The position numbers and the translations under genes are program-made. From Antedon mediterranea (Eukaryota; Echinodermata; Crinoidea; Comatulida; Antedonidae): 64,000 nt of DNA. The stretch is from assembly GCF_964355755.1 (NCBI RefSeq), contig NC_092670.1, positions 12,089,201-12,153,200 of the forward strand, written 5' to 3'. Each line of letters starts with the position of its first letter. The stretch's first letter is position 1. The notes beneath the pieces are model-generated. The model was not told where the DNA came from, made no database searches, and saw nothing but the letters and a program-made list of their open reading frames with translations. Below, one piece after another: positions 26,497-51,500 of the stretch.

Positions 26497-29442
26497 AGTG
26501 AGATCAATCAAGTTTGTAGCTAAAAAAAGACAGTTTCCAAACAAAACATGCATAAAAAACATCAATTAACATTAGGCATTTTATCTAAATATAGAGACTA
26601 TTATGAAAACTATTAATATCAACGAAATATTAACAAAAAAACAGACTTACAAGTGAAGATACTTTTTAGGCCTGCAAAGGCAGATACGTGATTCTTGCAC
26701 CACCACCACCACGGCGGGTCGAAACCACGGGCAGCGTTTCCGAACGGAAACGGCTAAAGCCGTCCCGGAAAGCACATGAATTGATTAGAAACAATCGTGT
26801 TAATTAACTTACCTTATTGATATTAACACATCACAGGCAGGCAACAAGGTTTAAGGAATCATCATCTTTGTTTTTAACAGTTAATATTTATCCATTATTT
26901 CCTAAAAATAGTAATTTGTGGAATAAAAATGTCAAAGGTTAGTGTCGTGAATTCGCGTTTGGGTTGACGAAAAACATAACAAGCATTGCACATTCCTAGA
27001 TTGGACTCGACGATTATCTTTCCTATTCTAATACACTGTGCACAGCGGGGGGATTTCCTGAGTGGTAAGTGTATTGTGCATTGTTTCGAATTCTGGCATG
27101 ATATACACCGCCCTCAAGTACAAAAGAAAGTTTTGCGTGGAATTTTAATTAAATGTACAATGGAGAATTGTGTTGCACCACCTCTAATAAAATATAAATA
27201 AAAGTAATAGCAAACCTACAGCCAACAACGTAAAAAGTCAAACTAGAGGTAATTTGTCAAATTTGTATTATATCGCTACATCTAAATACGATACCAATGA
27301 AGGATTATTTCAAGTTTTAGTTACATATAAAATATAAAGAATCAATTTTAATCAGACTTTAGATGTAATCAGATGATGTCCCCTTTTCATTGATTTTCAA
27401 AGCAAACAAATTATTATTTTAGATAACTCATGAGTAGTGTGAGAAATTGAATGGCAGCCAAAAAAAAGAAAAATTGTTAAGTTCAAAGAAAAAATCATAT
27501 ACACACTACATTCCACGGTTTCATAATGTACATTAGGTCCTCGCTCAAATGTCTCAATTCAATAACAATCATACTTTTGACGGGATCAATTATTAACAAA
27601 AAAATGATCTCAAAATGTCTCTCAGACTCAGCATCACTTTGTTACAGATAACAGGATATAAACAAAACACTGTTTTGAAGTCAGATACTTTAGTCAGTTA
27701 TATTGTTAAAGCAATTTAGATATTTACATTATTCATATTGAAAAGACTCAGTTATTAGTTTGTAAAATAATCTAAAAAAAGTCTAACCGAGCTATAAATA
27801 AATACATACTGGCTAATCTTAATATTTCTGAGTATTTATCAATTATTTGTTTTAGTTCTCAGAGAGTAGGTACCATACTAAAAAGTATAATATATACTCC
27901 AAACAACGAAATACACTGTATTGTGATAGCATTCAATATTTCAGCATTAATTATATCAAGGTAATCTAACAACAGGTTACTGACTTCGCCTTGATAAATC
28001 ATAACTCATAACAGTCCTTTGATCTTATCTCTGGCTGCAACATATACCAACATTACTGTCCTGTGTACATATTCTCCACGGCGCACAGTGTCTGTTAAGT
28101 GGTGTGGAACTGATCATGTCGCAGCCACAGATAAACCTTTTGATCTTCGGAGCTCAGCATTCTGTTGTTAGATTGCCTTGATTATAGGAAGTATTATTTA
28201 GATAATTATTTAAATAATTCCTTCATTAAAAATATCACCATCAGGAATGAAATATAAATATCAGCTGATTCAACAACATACAATAAGTTTAATGAGCTTA
28301 AAATCAAGGAAAAGATTGCAAGGGTCAGGATATATGGATTACAACTATGAAAACGTATGGGTGGTGGGTAGAAATTGGACTCATGTATGGTACTGTATAT
28401 GCAAATTGCAGTATAAAAAATTTAATATATATCTAAAATGATATTATTTATTTAATAGCACATATCAGAACATGATGATGAATAAGTATTGTCTAATATA
28501 AAACAATAATAACAAGTTTTATGGTAAAAAACATACATCATTAGCAAGATAAAGAGCTATATAAAACACATAGGGAGGCCAACATATAATAGCCCTTATA
28601 TGGTTTGAGTAATAACATTTTATACCTCAGATGTTAGTCTAGTATACACTATGAAACTAAACAATGTTGGTGTGACTTAATGTGCGCTTATGTCGACACG
28701 TGACTAAATTCAACTGAAAGAAACTAGTTCTGTGAGAGAACTGACGTCGACTTTCACGGAACCAGTGCGCGAGCGCTTATGTTGACACTGGAACTGATCT
28801 GTATGGCGCGCATGACACAATTCATAGTTGTATGGGAACCAGTATGCACAAGCGCTTATATGATAACATTAAACTTGGGCAACTGAAAGCAATTATACTT
28901 ATGTTAACATTTCTGTGTGCCCGTCAGTTGTGTTCAGTTGCTTGGAACACTTACATCAACAAAGTTGAGTTGAATTCCATGTCGACATAAGCTCATTTTT
29001 TAGTTTTGTCTACATCACCAAACTTTGGACAAAATGATTTTTAAATAATACTATATTGTTGTTGTGTATGTATCATTTTATTTTATATTTAACCTCTCAG
29101 CCAATAATCTAAAAATGTGGACTCAAGCCTTAAAAAAAAATAATCATTACACTAACGTATGACCTTAGAGCAACCTTTCAACTAACTATAAATGGTATTT
29201 TATGTCACCCACAACCAACATACAGTATGTATTCTTTGCTGAGGTTCATTATGAATTCTAGTATATGCATTTAAGCATGGGAGGTCATCTTTGATTTGAC
29301 CTACCAACTTCAATCCATTTTTGGCTACTGAGAAAGAAAAAGTTGCCAGGTAATGTAAATTAATGATCCTTATTTTCAATTACCACACCGATTGTTCTCA
29401 TATATTATATTTAACTATAAGGCATATTTCTTCTAATAGGAT
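26497..29442. other. Spacer between PARD3 5' end and CUL2 3' end
   Basis: No gene recognised. A CpG-richer patch at about 26,680-26,775 (CACCACCACCACCACGGCGG and flanks) is a candidate PARD3 promoter or UTR region, by position only. An imperfect inverted pair, GATCTTATCTCTGGCTGCAAC near 28,022 against GTCGCAGCCACAGATAAA near 28,117, looks like a small MITE. The CUL2 3' UTR should occupy the right end. Confidence 0.5.
28638..29030. mobile_element. MITE-like element with GCTTATGTCGACA repeats
   Basis: GCGCTTATGTCGACA near 28,684 and its inverse TGTCGACATAAGCT near 28,981 lie toward the ends. Related words GCGCTTATGTTGACAC (28,776) and GCGCTTATATGATAAC (28,852) lie between. Outer ends show weaker inverted similarity (TACACTATGAAACT versus TACATCACCAAACT). 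Confidence 0.5.
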
Positions 29443-41160
<11,718 letters not shown>

Positions 41161-42576
41161 TGTTGAAAACCACTTACTTTTTATTACTTTTTCAGTTTTA
41201 GCAGTTGATTACTTGTACGTTTTAAATATCATTTATTCATAAATAAAACAAATATCCAAAGGAATTTCTTATTTCATCATATTAAATAGTGTCTCAAAAA
41301 AATGTAATTCTTTTTTAATATTAGGCCTATTGAATGTAAAAATAAAACATTTGACCAATCATGATTGTTTTACAAACGTATTCAAGAAAATAGTTTTAGT
41401 AATATATATAATAAAATAATAATAATAAAATGGTTTGCATTAAATGAATGGATCGACACTCAAATAAAAGAAAAAACTAAAAACAATTTATTCTTATATT
41501 TCATTTTTTTTTTCTTATTTCATACCATGGAGCTTATTCTTTACTCCATGTTCATACTCACCCAACAATTATGAGCAACTCACAATTACAAGGTGGATAA
41601 AATGTATCGTGCTTATAAACTAAGTCTCATTTGAGGCTTGGGGAAATGCAGTTGAAACAGTCGTGTGTTAAAATGCTCACACTAGGTCAGGATTGAACCT
41701 TGCACCTTGGTAGTCAAGCATGTCATGCTACTTGATTTGTATATGCCGTTTTTGATCTTTGAACTGGACTGAGGAGTTGATAAAAAAAACTTCATACAAA
41801 AAGCAGGGAAATGAAAACAATCAACAATCATTTTTTTTAAATTTATTTCATAAACTTATCTTTCAGTAGCAGCATATTATACATTAGCATTTACAATACA
41901 TCTATGCAGGTATATAAATATATGTCTGTTTATATAATTAGTTTTCAATTCTATCATAGTATATAAATATAAAACTATTTTTAGCTGGCTTGGACGCGTT
42001 TTTTGTTGTTGCATAAAATTGATTTCCTCTCCTTTGTTTTCCTTTTACATTTATTGCTTTATATTTTTTTTTTCATTAAAAAATGTAAAAATAAAGTACA
42101 AAATATTCTAAATTCGAAAATACTATTATTATTTACGGTATGGTTCCACTCTAAAGGGGTTGCCCGACAGTATCAGCCAGATTACTTGCAAACCTACATT
42201 TACTTTGAATATTCCTTTTCAACATATTTTAATGCCTTTTTCCCTCTTTACCCCTTCTCATGGATGGCCCCTCTATTAGCTGCGGGGCTCCTGATTTTAT
42301 TCAGTGAGTATTCATAGCAGTTATGCCACTGCATAATATACCACTAGTGCCACAAATAACTCTGGTACTAGTACTTCAGAAAAGGGCTTTAGGGCCACAA
42401 GAAATCCAGCAGATACTAATAACAGTACATAATCACATCTAATACTTCTTTTTTTTAGTTCTGAAGTCTGTGTAATACATTATCATAAGCCATCATCCAT
42501 CACATCAGTTTTAATCCTGAGTCATATCTGAACAAATTCATAAAAATTAAATCTATTTCGGTACTTCATGGAATCA
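41161..42576. other. Spacer between CUL2 promoter and OLAH-like 3' end
   Basis: AT-rich with no gene signal. A tRNA-like segment with inverted B-box (GATTGAACCTTGCACC, about 41,640-41,730) is probably a SINE fragment. The rest may hold the thioesterase 3' UTR. Confidence 0.5.
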
Positions 42577-45500
42577 TCAAAGCAATTTCTCAGTAATATA
42601 TTTCAAAAGTTGACGTTCATTTTCCTTATTATAGAAATAAAAATGACCACCGGGCATCGTTTGACTCTTGAACTCTCCGTTGGTGATCTTAGCCCAACCT
42701 TTAAAAACATAAATATTTATGTTGGATTAATATATAAAACCCTAAGGCAACAAGTTTAATCCAACTCGGAAATCAATATCTCTATTTTACCTATGTTTTC
42801 ACAATTTTTATTTAACTATAACTATTTTAAGATGGCAGCAAGTATGTTAGTAGTAAAAAAAATAATTTGTGTCTCTCTTAAATTATGCAATTTTAACGGA
42901 CAAAAAGTGATTTATTTTGATCAGTTTTAATATTTTTGTGGGTACTTCAGTAAAAAGAAATAAACATATACTAGTAAGGTAAGTGTAGTCTAGGTTCCAG
43001 ACGAATGACTTACTATTTGTAAAGAAGATCAACATTTTTTTTATTTTTTATACATAATACATGAGCTTGAAATAGTTAAGAAAGATTCTCATAGGGATAT
43101 CTACTTTGTTTACCAAACCAACTCAACAGAGGCCTACAATCTTACAAGTGTCAAAACCCTACTGTGCATAGTGAACTCATGGGCAACAGACATATCAGGC
43201 CCACTCAGCTGCATGATTTTTGTTAAGTGAGGGTTAGGCTAAGTTTATTTAGATGTTGGGTTGCTTTAGTTTGTCCTTTATTATCGTCTTATTCTTGTGC
43301 CCAATCATGTTACAATTACAACTACCACTTATTAGCACACCTCCACTCTCAGTAAACAAGTTATTAAAATTTTTACCAGCAACATCATGAGGCTTATCAT
43401 TGTCTCCATCTGTAAAACTCACAGGGCACGTCAGAGGGACACTATCTGGAAGATTATACCTGAAAAATCATAGAAATGCAAAGTTGTACAAGACTGGCTA
43501 TTCACACAGCAGCTGTGTGTATAAAAACAAAACATTGTATTAAATATTATGATTATGATAATGTGAAGGGTAAGAGGTTACTAGTAGAAGCAAGTATTAA
43601 GCACTGTCTACACTATGAAACTAGTTTGACTAAAAAAAGTGAAGTGCCCAAATATGGTAGTGATATGACATCATCATGTTCATATATGGGCACATCACAT
43701 TTATTTGTCATATAAAGTTTGATAGTGTAGACAGAAATTATAGTTTGACATAATGGCAAATAAAGAGAAAAAATGATGCTGCCATGTATGGAACATCAAT
43801 GACCTCATAAGGAGAGGGCATGGTATTGGAAAATAAACAATTTGTAAAGTACAAATAAAAATTAACAATACCTATAATGTGATACCATGTGAAAATCAGC
43901 CCTAAGGGATGGCATATACATTTTCATCAAATCACGGTTTTCTAAAACTTCTTGCGGTGTTCCACCGATTCGTTTAATATTTTCCAAAAATTCATCCTCG
44001 GGCATATTTATCCAATCGGTTGCAATTCTTTGTCCTGCAGACTAAAAAAAAAAAGAAGAATAAAATATTGGGTCAATTCTTCCTAAAGCAGACAATTAAA
44101 TAGATTCTTTTCTATTCTTTATTTGTATTCAGAAAATGAGATTATAATGTGGAAGTGTTTATGTCCAGGCTTGAATATATACCACATATTCAAAAGCAAA
44201 ACAAGGAGAGTCAACTTATGCCAAGTTTCTGATTATTGTGTTCCTTTATCAGTGGGAATTTCAATATTTCCATAACTAGACTAATCCAGCTAAAGTAGGT
44301 ATGACACACCAAGTGTAAAAAATGTTTTTTCTTTTACATAATATTAAACCAAATTGCTCTGTGTAGGACCTCGACTAACAGAAGACATAAACAACATCTA
44401 GATGGAAACCCAGGTTCTACTTATTTTGATCGCTTAACTTTAGTATTGTGGGTTTAGTTCCACAACACAACACCGTCACCAGCAGGAGACACCAATTGAA
44501 ACCATGAGGACATCATCAAACCATTGCTTAGTGTCTTGACCAAAGCTCTTACCTGAGGAGAGGTGAATCCAGAAACAAAGAGATGAACTGGTTCTAATCC
44601 ATAGTACTTCTTCAGATACAGAGCAACTTCGAATGAAAGAACAGATCCCATACTAATAACATTTAATAAAACATAACACCACATATAATTTTAACATCAA
44701 AGGGTTGAAGGTAAATAAAAAACATCAAAAACGAAATACTGGACTGGAGAACTATTCACTTAAATAAGTTTTTTTTTAAAGAGCTGTAAAGCTCTGTTTA
44801 CACTATCAAACTTTATGTGACAAAAAAATGTGATGTGCCAATATATGGACACGATCATTACCATATTTGGGCTCTTACTATTTTAATAGTGTGGACAGAG
44901 TTTACCTATGACCGAAGAAAGCAAAGGGTTTTGATTGAAACTTTGGAAGGAGTGTGTTAGCAATGTTAGCTACAGTTGTTAACATATCACCACATGGTTT
45001 GTCATTCAAACGAATCTCTCTTCCCGCTAATCGAACTGCACATACTATAAAATAAAAACAGATATTTAATAATTATGATATTTCAATAAAACGTTATTCT
45101 TTATGTATTGTCTGATATTTAATTGGTTACAAATGTGAGGGCAGTATTTTGAGTTTTTTTAATTAAAGTTGTATTGTCCCTTTGAACACAAAAAATGAAG
45201 GTCAAAATATTCTAAATTTAAATTGGCCATATCAAAGTAATATTAAAGTTATTCACTTTAAGTTAAAAATTCGAGCCAAAAACAACAAGTTTACGTAATT
45301 AACAGGTAAATTAGTTTGATTAAATTTCGTCTGGAAAATCATTCCGAGCGAAAGTAAACAAAGATTTCAAACCACGAGTATGAATTATGCATGATATGCT
45401 AATTAAGATTGTTTACAACTTGTCACGGTGGTTGAGGAGATGTTTTTACACATATCGCGCGATCGAGAGAGGAAGTTTTATGATTATGCATATAATATAG

Positions 45501-48500
45501 CCAAACTGTACGTAACGCGCGCCGCCGGCGCGGCCGGCAGTGTATGCCTAGGCCTAGTTGCGGAACGAATTTTGTTTTAATGTATTCAAGAAACCCATGG
45601 ATTTATCGGTAAATATATTACTATTTTTTACTTAGTTTCTCTCAAATAAAATGTATACTTGTGGCCTAGTTTAGATACTCTAGGCTACTACTACTAAGCC
45701 TAGCTCTAAGCTGTAACTTGCACAGTACCTACCTATAGGATAGGCCTAGCCTTCTACTCTAGCCTAGGCCTAGGCTACTCTAGGTAGGTAGGTCTACCTT
45801 TCAGGTTCACGTTGTCTTTTTATTAATATTAGGCCTATGCTTTAGACTCATTTTTAAGTATTCGTTGGCTACCCGTATTAATTTTTGCCAGGTCCGATCG
45901 GTTCATCATTACTAATTATCGAGTATAGGCTAGTAAAATGTGCCCAAGTTAGCCCACTGTACTGGCAACTGATTCGTCATTTTGACGATAGATGCCAGTT
46001 CTATTTTTAAAGACTAGCCTATTACTAGTAGTAGTAGCCTAACTATTGAATTGTACTGTGTATAAAAAGAAATACACTAATCATATCCATGGGATTTTTT
46101 AATTAGAAATATGTTACTAATAATTAATACTATAATTTCCATATACAATATATATAAAAATCTATAGGATCTGTGGTTATTTACTATTTTTGTGACAATA
46201 CTTTTAAAAATATTCGCAACTAATTAGCTTCACTGTTAATGTTACTTGTCAATGGACCAGTAATACATAAAGGTAAAAAGATATTGTGAAACCTGGTTCA
46301 ACATTTGAAATTCTGGTGGCAAATGGCAAAGATTCCTCACGATAAATATTTCATATTTCCATATTTAGCAGTAAACAATTTATAACAATTTTATTTTAGG
46401 TTAAAATTAATGCATTGACAGAGGTAGAGGCTAAAGACCTACTAACTAAAGGAAGCAGCAGAGAAAAAGTACCAGAGGGAGGTCATCATTCTGTACCACC
46501 AGCAACTACACCAAGTTGGTGTGTTTGCAACAACTGCTGGCAAATTCAAACTGAAAATGAAAGAGTGTTCTGTGGCTATACACACGAAAACACAACAAAT
46601 TTCAGGTAATTGCACGTGTGAAACATTACAGTATATTAATTTAACATACTTATTGATAAAATGCATTACAATGATAAAGTGTCGATATAGTGTATCTAAA
46701 AAAACACAAAAAGAATTGTCTTTTTGTCAAACTAATTTTAAAAGTTCTGCTTTATTTTTAATAAGTACTGTTGTTAAAATACAGACCTGTTACCAGCTTA
46801 TATTATTTTGAAAAATAGTGCATAACATAAACTAAACAAAAAATACTAAATAAACATTTTTTTTTTTCATTTTAGGACTTTTAGTTGCTCATTCTAAATG
46901 AAGCAATGTTGCAATTGGCACGAGCCTATCATCAAGATATATTAGCAGCGCCTATGGACAACAAATGGAGTAGGGGTCATAAACATACAGCCTACCGGCA
47001 GTATGTTTTGTGACCACATGGTCGTCTCGGTATTGGCATCAGAATATAATACCCAGTTGTGTATGGGCAGTACGGGACAAATACCCCGATGCATTTGGCC
47101 AGTATGTTGGTTTTCAACCAGGACGAATTTAAAGATGTATTGTCCCTTTGTACAATTCCCACAAATAGATTTCCAAATTTAATTGCTCATTTTAGTACCA
47201 TAACAGAAAAAAATAAATCATTTTTAACTGAATACATTAAAAACTTAACAGGAATTGCCCAGTACTGTTTGCACGAATAGAAAGGTAACTGATACATCAT
47301 AGTTTTTTTTTAAATCTTGACAATTTCTCTTCAACTAGTTGATGAGTTGGTAATGCTGGTACTGAAGCAATGTTTCTGCTGAGCCTTCTTGGGTCATCTT
47401 CTCCTAAGCCTGTTACTGTTTTCAGGCTAGTTTCATCAAGTAGTCTTCTGTATACAACCATTTCCACCAATTTCTGGATGTAGCTGTAATCCTTTTCTTC
47501 TTTAACAGGCACCACTGTCCACCTCTTACTTTTTTTGTTAAATAAGCGTTGATATCTACACAACAGAAAATAATTGTTTATAATTTTTGACAGCAATTTG
47601 GAATATTTTGCTTAGATTGCAATTCGGGAAAACCGATTTTAAAATTAATTGTCAAATTTCTTTTGCCCATATACCTGTAGCTAGTTCCATGGTAACTCCG
47701 TTGTACATGGCATAAAGATACAATTGATTTAAGAATAGACTTGTCGGTTTCATATGTAGTACGGTATTTAGTAATTAATATAGCCAATTAATATTCAACT
47801 GTAAAAAACTATGGAATGTACCTTGTGGTCCCATCTTTATTTTTCTTGATCTCTCGTTGATGGTTTGCTGTGTAATCCAATGCTGCCAGAAGATTCCTTA
47901 CTTTGTACATTGGTGGACTGTAATGGAATCTTTTGGCCGCATACATCAAAATACATTGGTGGAAATTTTCCAGTTCAGCAGTTCCACTAAAAATACACAA
48001 TATGTATATATAAATAGCTAAGTCAATACTGTTGTCAAATGCAATAAAATATGCAAGTTTTAAAGTAATACTAATAAATGTGTTTATTATGTGTATATTG
48101 TTCTGTTGAAATGTATATTTATTGTTTAGAGCACCTGTTTTTTTTTTTTTAGCTTTAATCAATACTACAGAATATGCACAGAAATGCTTGTACAGTATAA
48201 ACCATTCCTCTATTTTTAATCAATTTGCTCACCGAAAATTAAGCCAATATGGGATTTTCTTTAGAAATCTGTTGTTTAGGACGATCTTTCGTAGTGCATT
48301 GTGCGCTGGATGACCCTTTGTCATCCATCCCTTTTGTCTCTCGCTCTCAAGAGGTCTATGACTACAGGAGGCTGTACCAACATCACTATATGATAAAGCC
48401 CACTGGTGTTCATCCACCACATGGTGAAGAATTCCACACCATATTCCCTATCATTGAACAAGAAAATCAGTAAAATACATATCTCAAATACAGATTTCTT

Positions 48501-51500
48501 TTTTTAAATATGGAAAAAATGGATACAATATCAGATACACACAGAGATAATATGACAATGTCAGTATCTGAAGATAGCTGTGAGCCTTTAAAATTGATGA
48601 ACATAGTAGAACCAGAATAAAGAAATTAATTCCACAATAAAGAAGATCTTGTGCTAAAGTTTATGTTCAAGAACAATATAACTTGTCTTTGAGAGTGTAT
48701 ATACAGTATGTGCATCATTAAATTAAAACATGTACATACAAGAAATTCATCATATGTCTTTGAAGTCTCGCAGGTATGCCAGAAATGGTTTACAATATCT
48801 TTGCTCCAACTTAATAAGACTTTGCAGTCTTTCTTCTGACCAGCCTGTTAAATTGTATAAAAAATACCAATGAAACAAAAGATTAGTATTAATTTGTATA
48901 ATAAATATCCTATTTTACATATTATGAAATTAGGGTATAACTATAATAAAATAATTTACATTGTCTGCAAATTACCAAAAAACTTACTGCAACCAATGCT
49001 TTTGCTAGATTCTTGGCAGCATGCCAAATATTGTGTGAGTGTTTGATGTCTGGATATTCGTTTTCTAGAGTGATGAAGAAAAACAAATATAAAAATAAAC
49101 CATATTTTACAGAATAAAAACATGTTAATCAAAAATTTATTTTAGATTTTGGTGATCATCTAGAATTACGATGTAAAAATAAAACATACTCATCAATGCG
49201 CCAATCTGTAAGTGTGCATCGGTTACACATTCAACTACATTCACATTTTGTTGTTTGAGAAATGAAACACTCTTCTGAAATCCTACTTTTTCCATTAAAG
49301 TACTTTTGCCCTCTGTCTCCCGCTTATCAATTGTCATAATTGACAAAATACTTTTGTCAGCATTGTCCATCATAGTATACGTGCAAAATTGGGCAGAGTG
49401 TCCTGGACTGTCCATCCTTCCATCTCCTATGAAAAAAAAATATTTACAGTAATAACATTCTTGTACTGTATATAAGTAGATTTGTACCTGACCACCACTA
49501 AAAACAGTTTTTAATAGAATTTCTCTTCACTATAACTCGTCAAAAACAATATTAGCGTTTTTCAGTAATTTAGTTCCATCCTGCATTTTCATTTGCACAA
49601 TGAAGCCTTGACCTATGAACTTTAGTTTAGTCACATTTATTTTTTTTCCATACACCTCCATTTTATATTATAATACCTACCAAGCAGTACAACATCTTTT
49701 CCTTCATGTGCTGTCAAGATTTCTTTCTGGGTATCTTCCCATAATTCAGTAACTGCAGGCACAAGATATTTTCTCTGAATTCTATAGTAGGTGTTGACAT
49801 TCAGAATATGAAGTTTTAAAAACTTGGCCAGAAGAGCAATCTTTGCATAGTTGTTTCCAGAAGCTAAAAGTGCCGTAGACATTAACAAATCCCCTCCATG
49901 CAATTTGTTCTTTAGAATTGGTAGAGAACACCATTTGTTGTTCAGGTGGCCATTTGTACAAATCTAAGTAGATCACAATAATATATTTATTAAATAAACC
50001 ATTAAACCAATTTCATAAAATAAGTCATTTGACAAGCTGAAACACATTACATAGCAACCATCATTGTTTGATGGTACCATAGACTTGTTCATAAATTGGT
50101 TTCAGGAATTAATTAGAATTATGAATTATTAAATTAAGATAAAATGTTTACAAAAATTGAAAGTAAGACTTTTTACCCATTTGAAATACACAGCAGAACC
50201 AACAAACTTTGAATGCAGATCAACAGGACTACTACAGGATTTTCTAGTACAAGATTTGTTGATTTTGATTTCTGCCAAGGTTTTCAAACAGTTTAAGTAC
50301 ACTATGCAGGTTTCATCTTTTATAAGAAAGTCAGACTCTTCCATAATATCAATGTGTTTAACATAAGGGCTTTCAACTTCCACACCTTCAATGTCCTCCT
50401 CAATCTGACTGGATGGATCATCATTTTCTGCCTCAATTTCAAATTCCTCTTCAACGAATGAGGTTTCTCTGAGGTTAAGTGCATTGTTGGGACTGAAAAA
50501 TGTATGTATGACTTAATTTCAAACATTAATTTTTTTTTAAATGATGCTTTACTGCATCACAATAAAGTTTAGGTTAAAGGAATAGATGATGACTTACCAA
50601 AGGCTTATGTCAAATGATGGTTCATATAAATCATAATCTTCATCTTCATCACAAGTGCTCTCTGACTCAGATTCACTTGACAAGTTAATGTCAATGGTCA
50701 TACTGAAAGAATAATAGTAATACTTGTGCAATGATGTCAACCTCTTAATTGTGTGATTAGAAACACTAGCAATCGAGGGGGAAAGGATTTTAAACTATGT
50801 AATTAAAATTAATACATTGTAACATATAAAATGAAAAGTATACAGAATTCATTTACTTTAATATTTCAGCAGAGCATCTGGGTCTGTCCTCTTCTTTAAT
50901 GTTGCTTATACTAAAAAAATAACAGTTTTAATGCCATTTTATTTCTCAATAACAGTAATCAGATTGGCATAGTGTATAAAGAGTGCAGGGTATTATCAAG
51001 CCACAGACAAGGATTTTGCTGTGTTCATTCCATTGGAATTAAGTGAAACAGAAAAGTTAAAGCGCTGCAATTTTAGTTTAAACTTACCTTCCATCTTCAG
51101 AAGCACTTGGAAAATCTATCAATTCCAGATATTGAAGAAATTCTAAAGAACAATTTATGATCGATGACAATTTCTATATTTTTTAGTTATATTTGTAGAG
51201 TTCCTATTGAGAAGTCAGTTAGTAGTGAGTGTTGAAGCCATGTAATCATGAGTGTAGAAAGCAACCGTTCACTATGTGAATCCCATGTGATCTAATTTAA
51301 GTACGGTATTAATATTATTAGTAATATATTTCATAACAAAATTTGTATTATATCTAAATTTTCATACCTTGTATCTGAACCACCAGATAGTGTAGTTCTT
51401 AAATAAGCACCTTCTATAGGCGTCGATGTTGTAGGAAGGTGAGTAGAAACTGTTGTCCTGGTCGGCCCAGAAGCTGTGCTATGTCTTTCTGCATGACTAA

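Noticed and set aside
47059-47280. 73-codon plus-strand frame as a gene
   Set aside because: It is the wrong frame over the end of the ballast-domain relic and runs through the internal transposon terminus.
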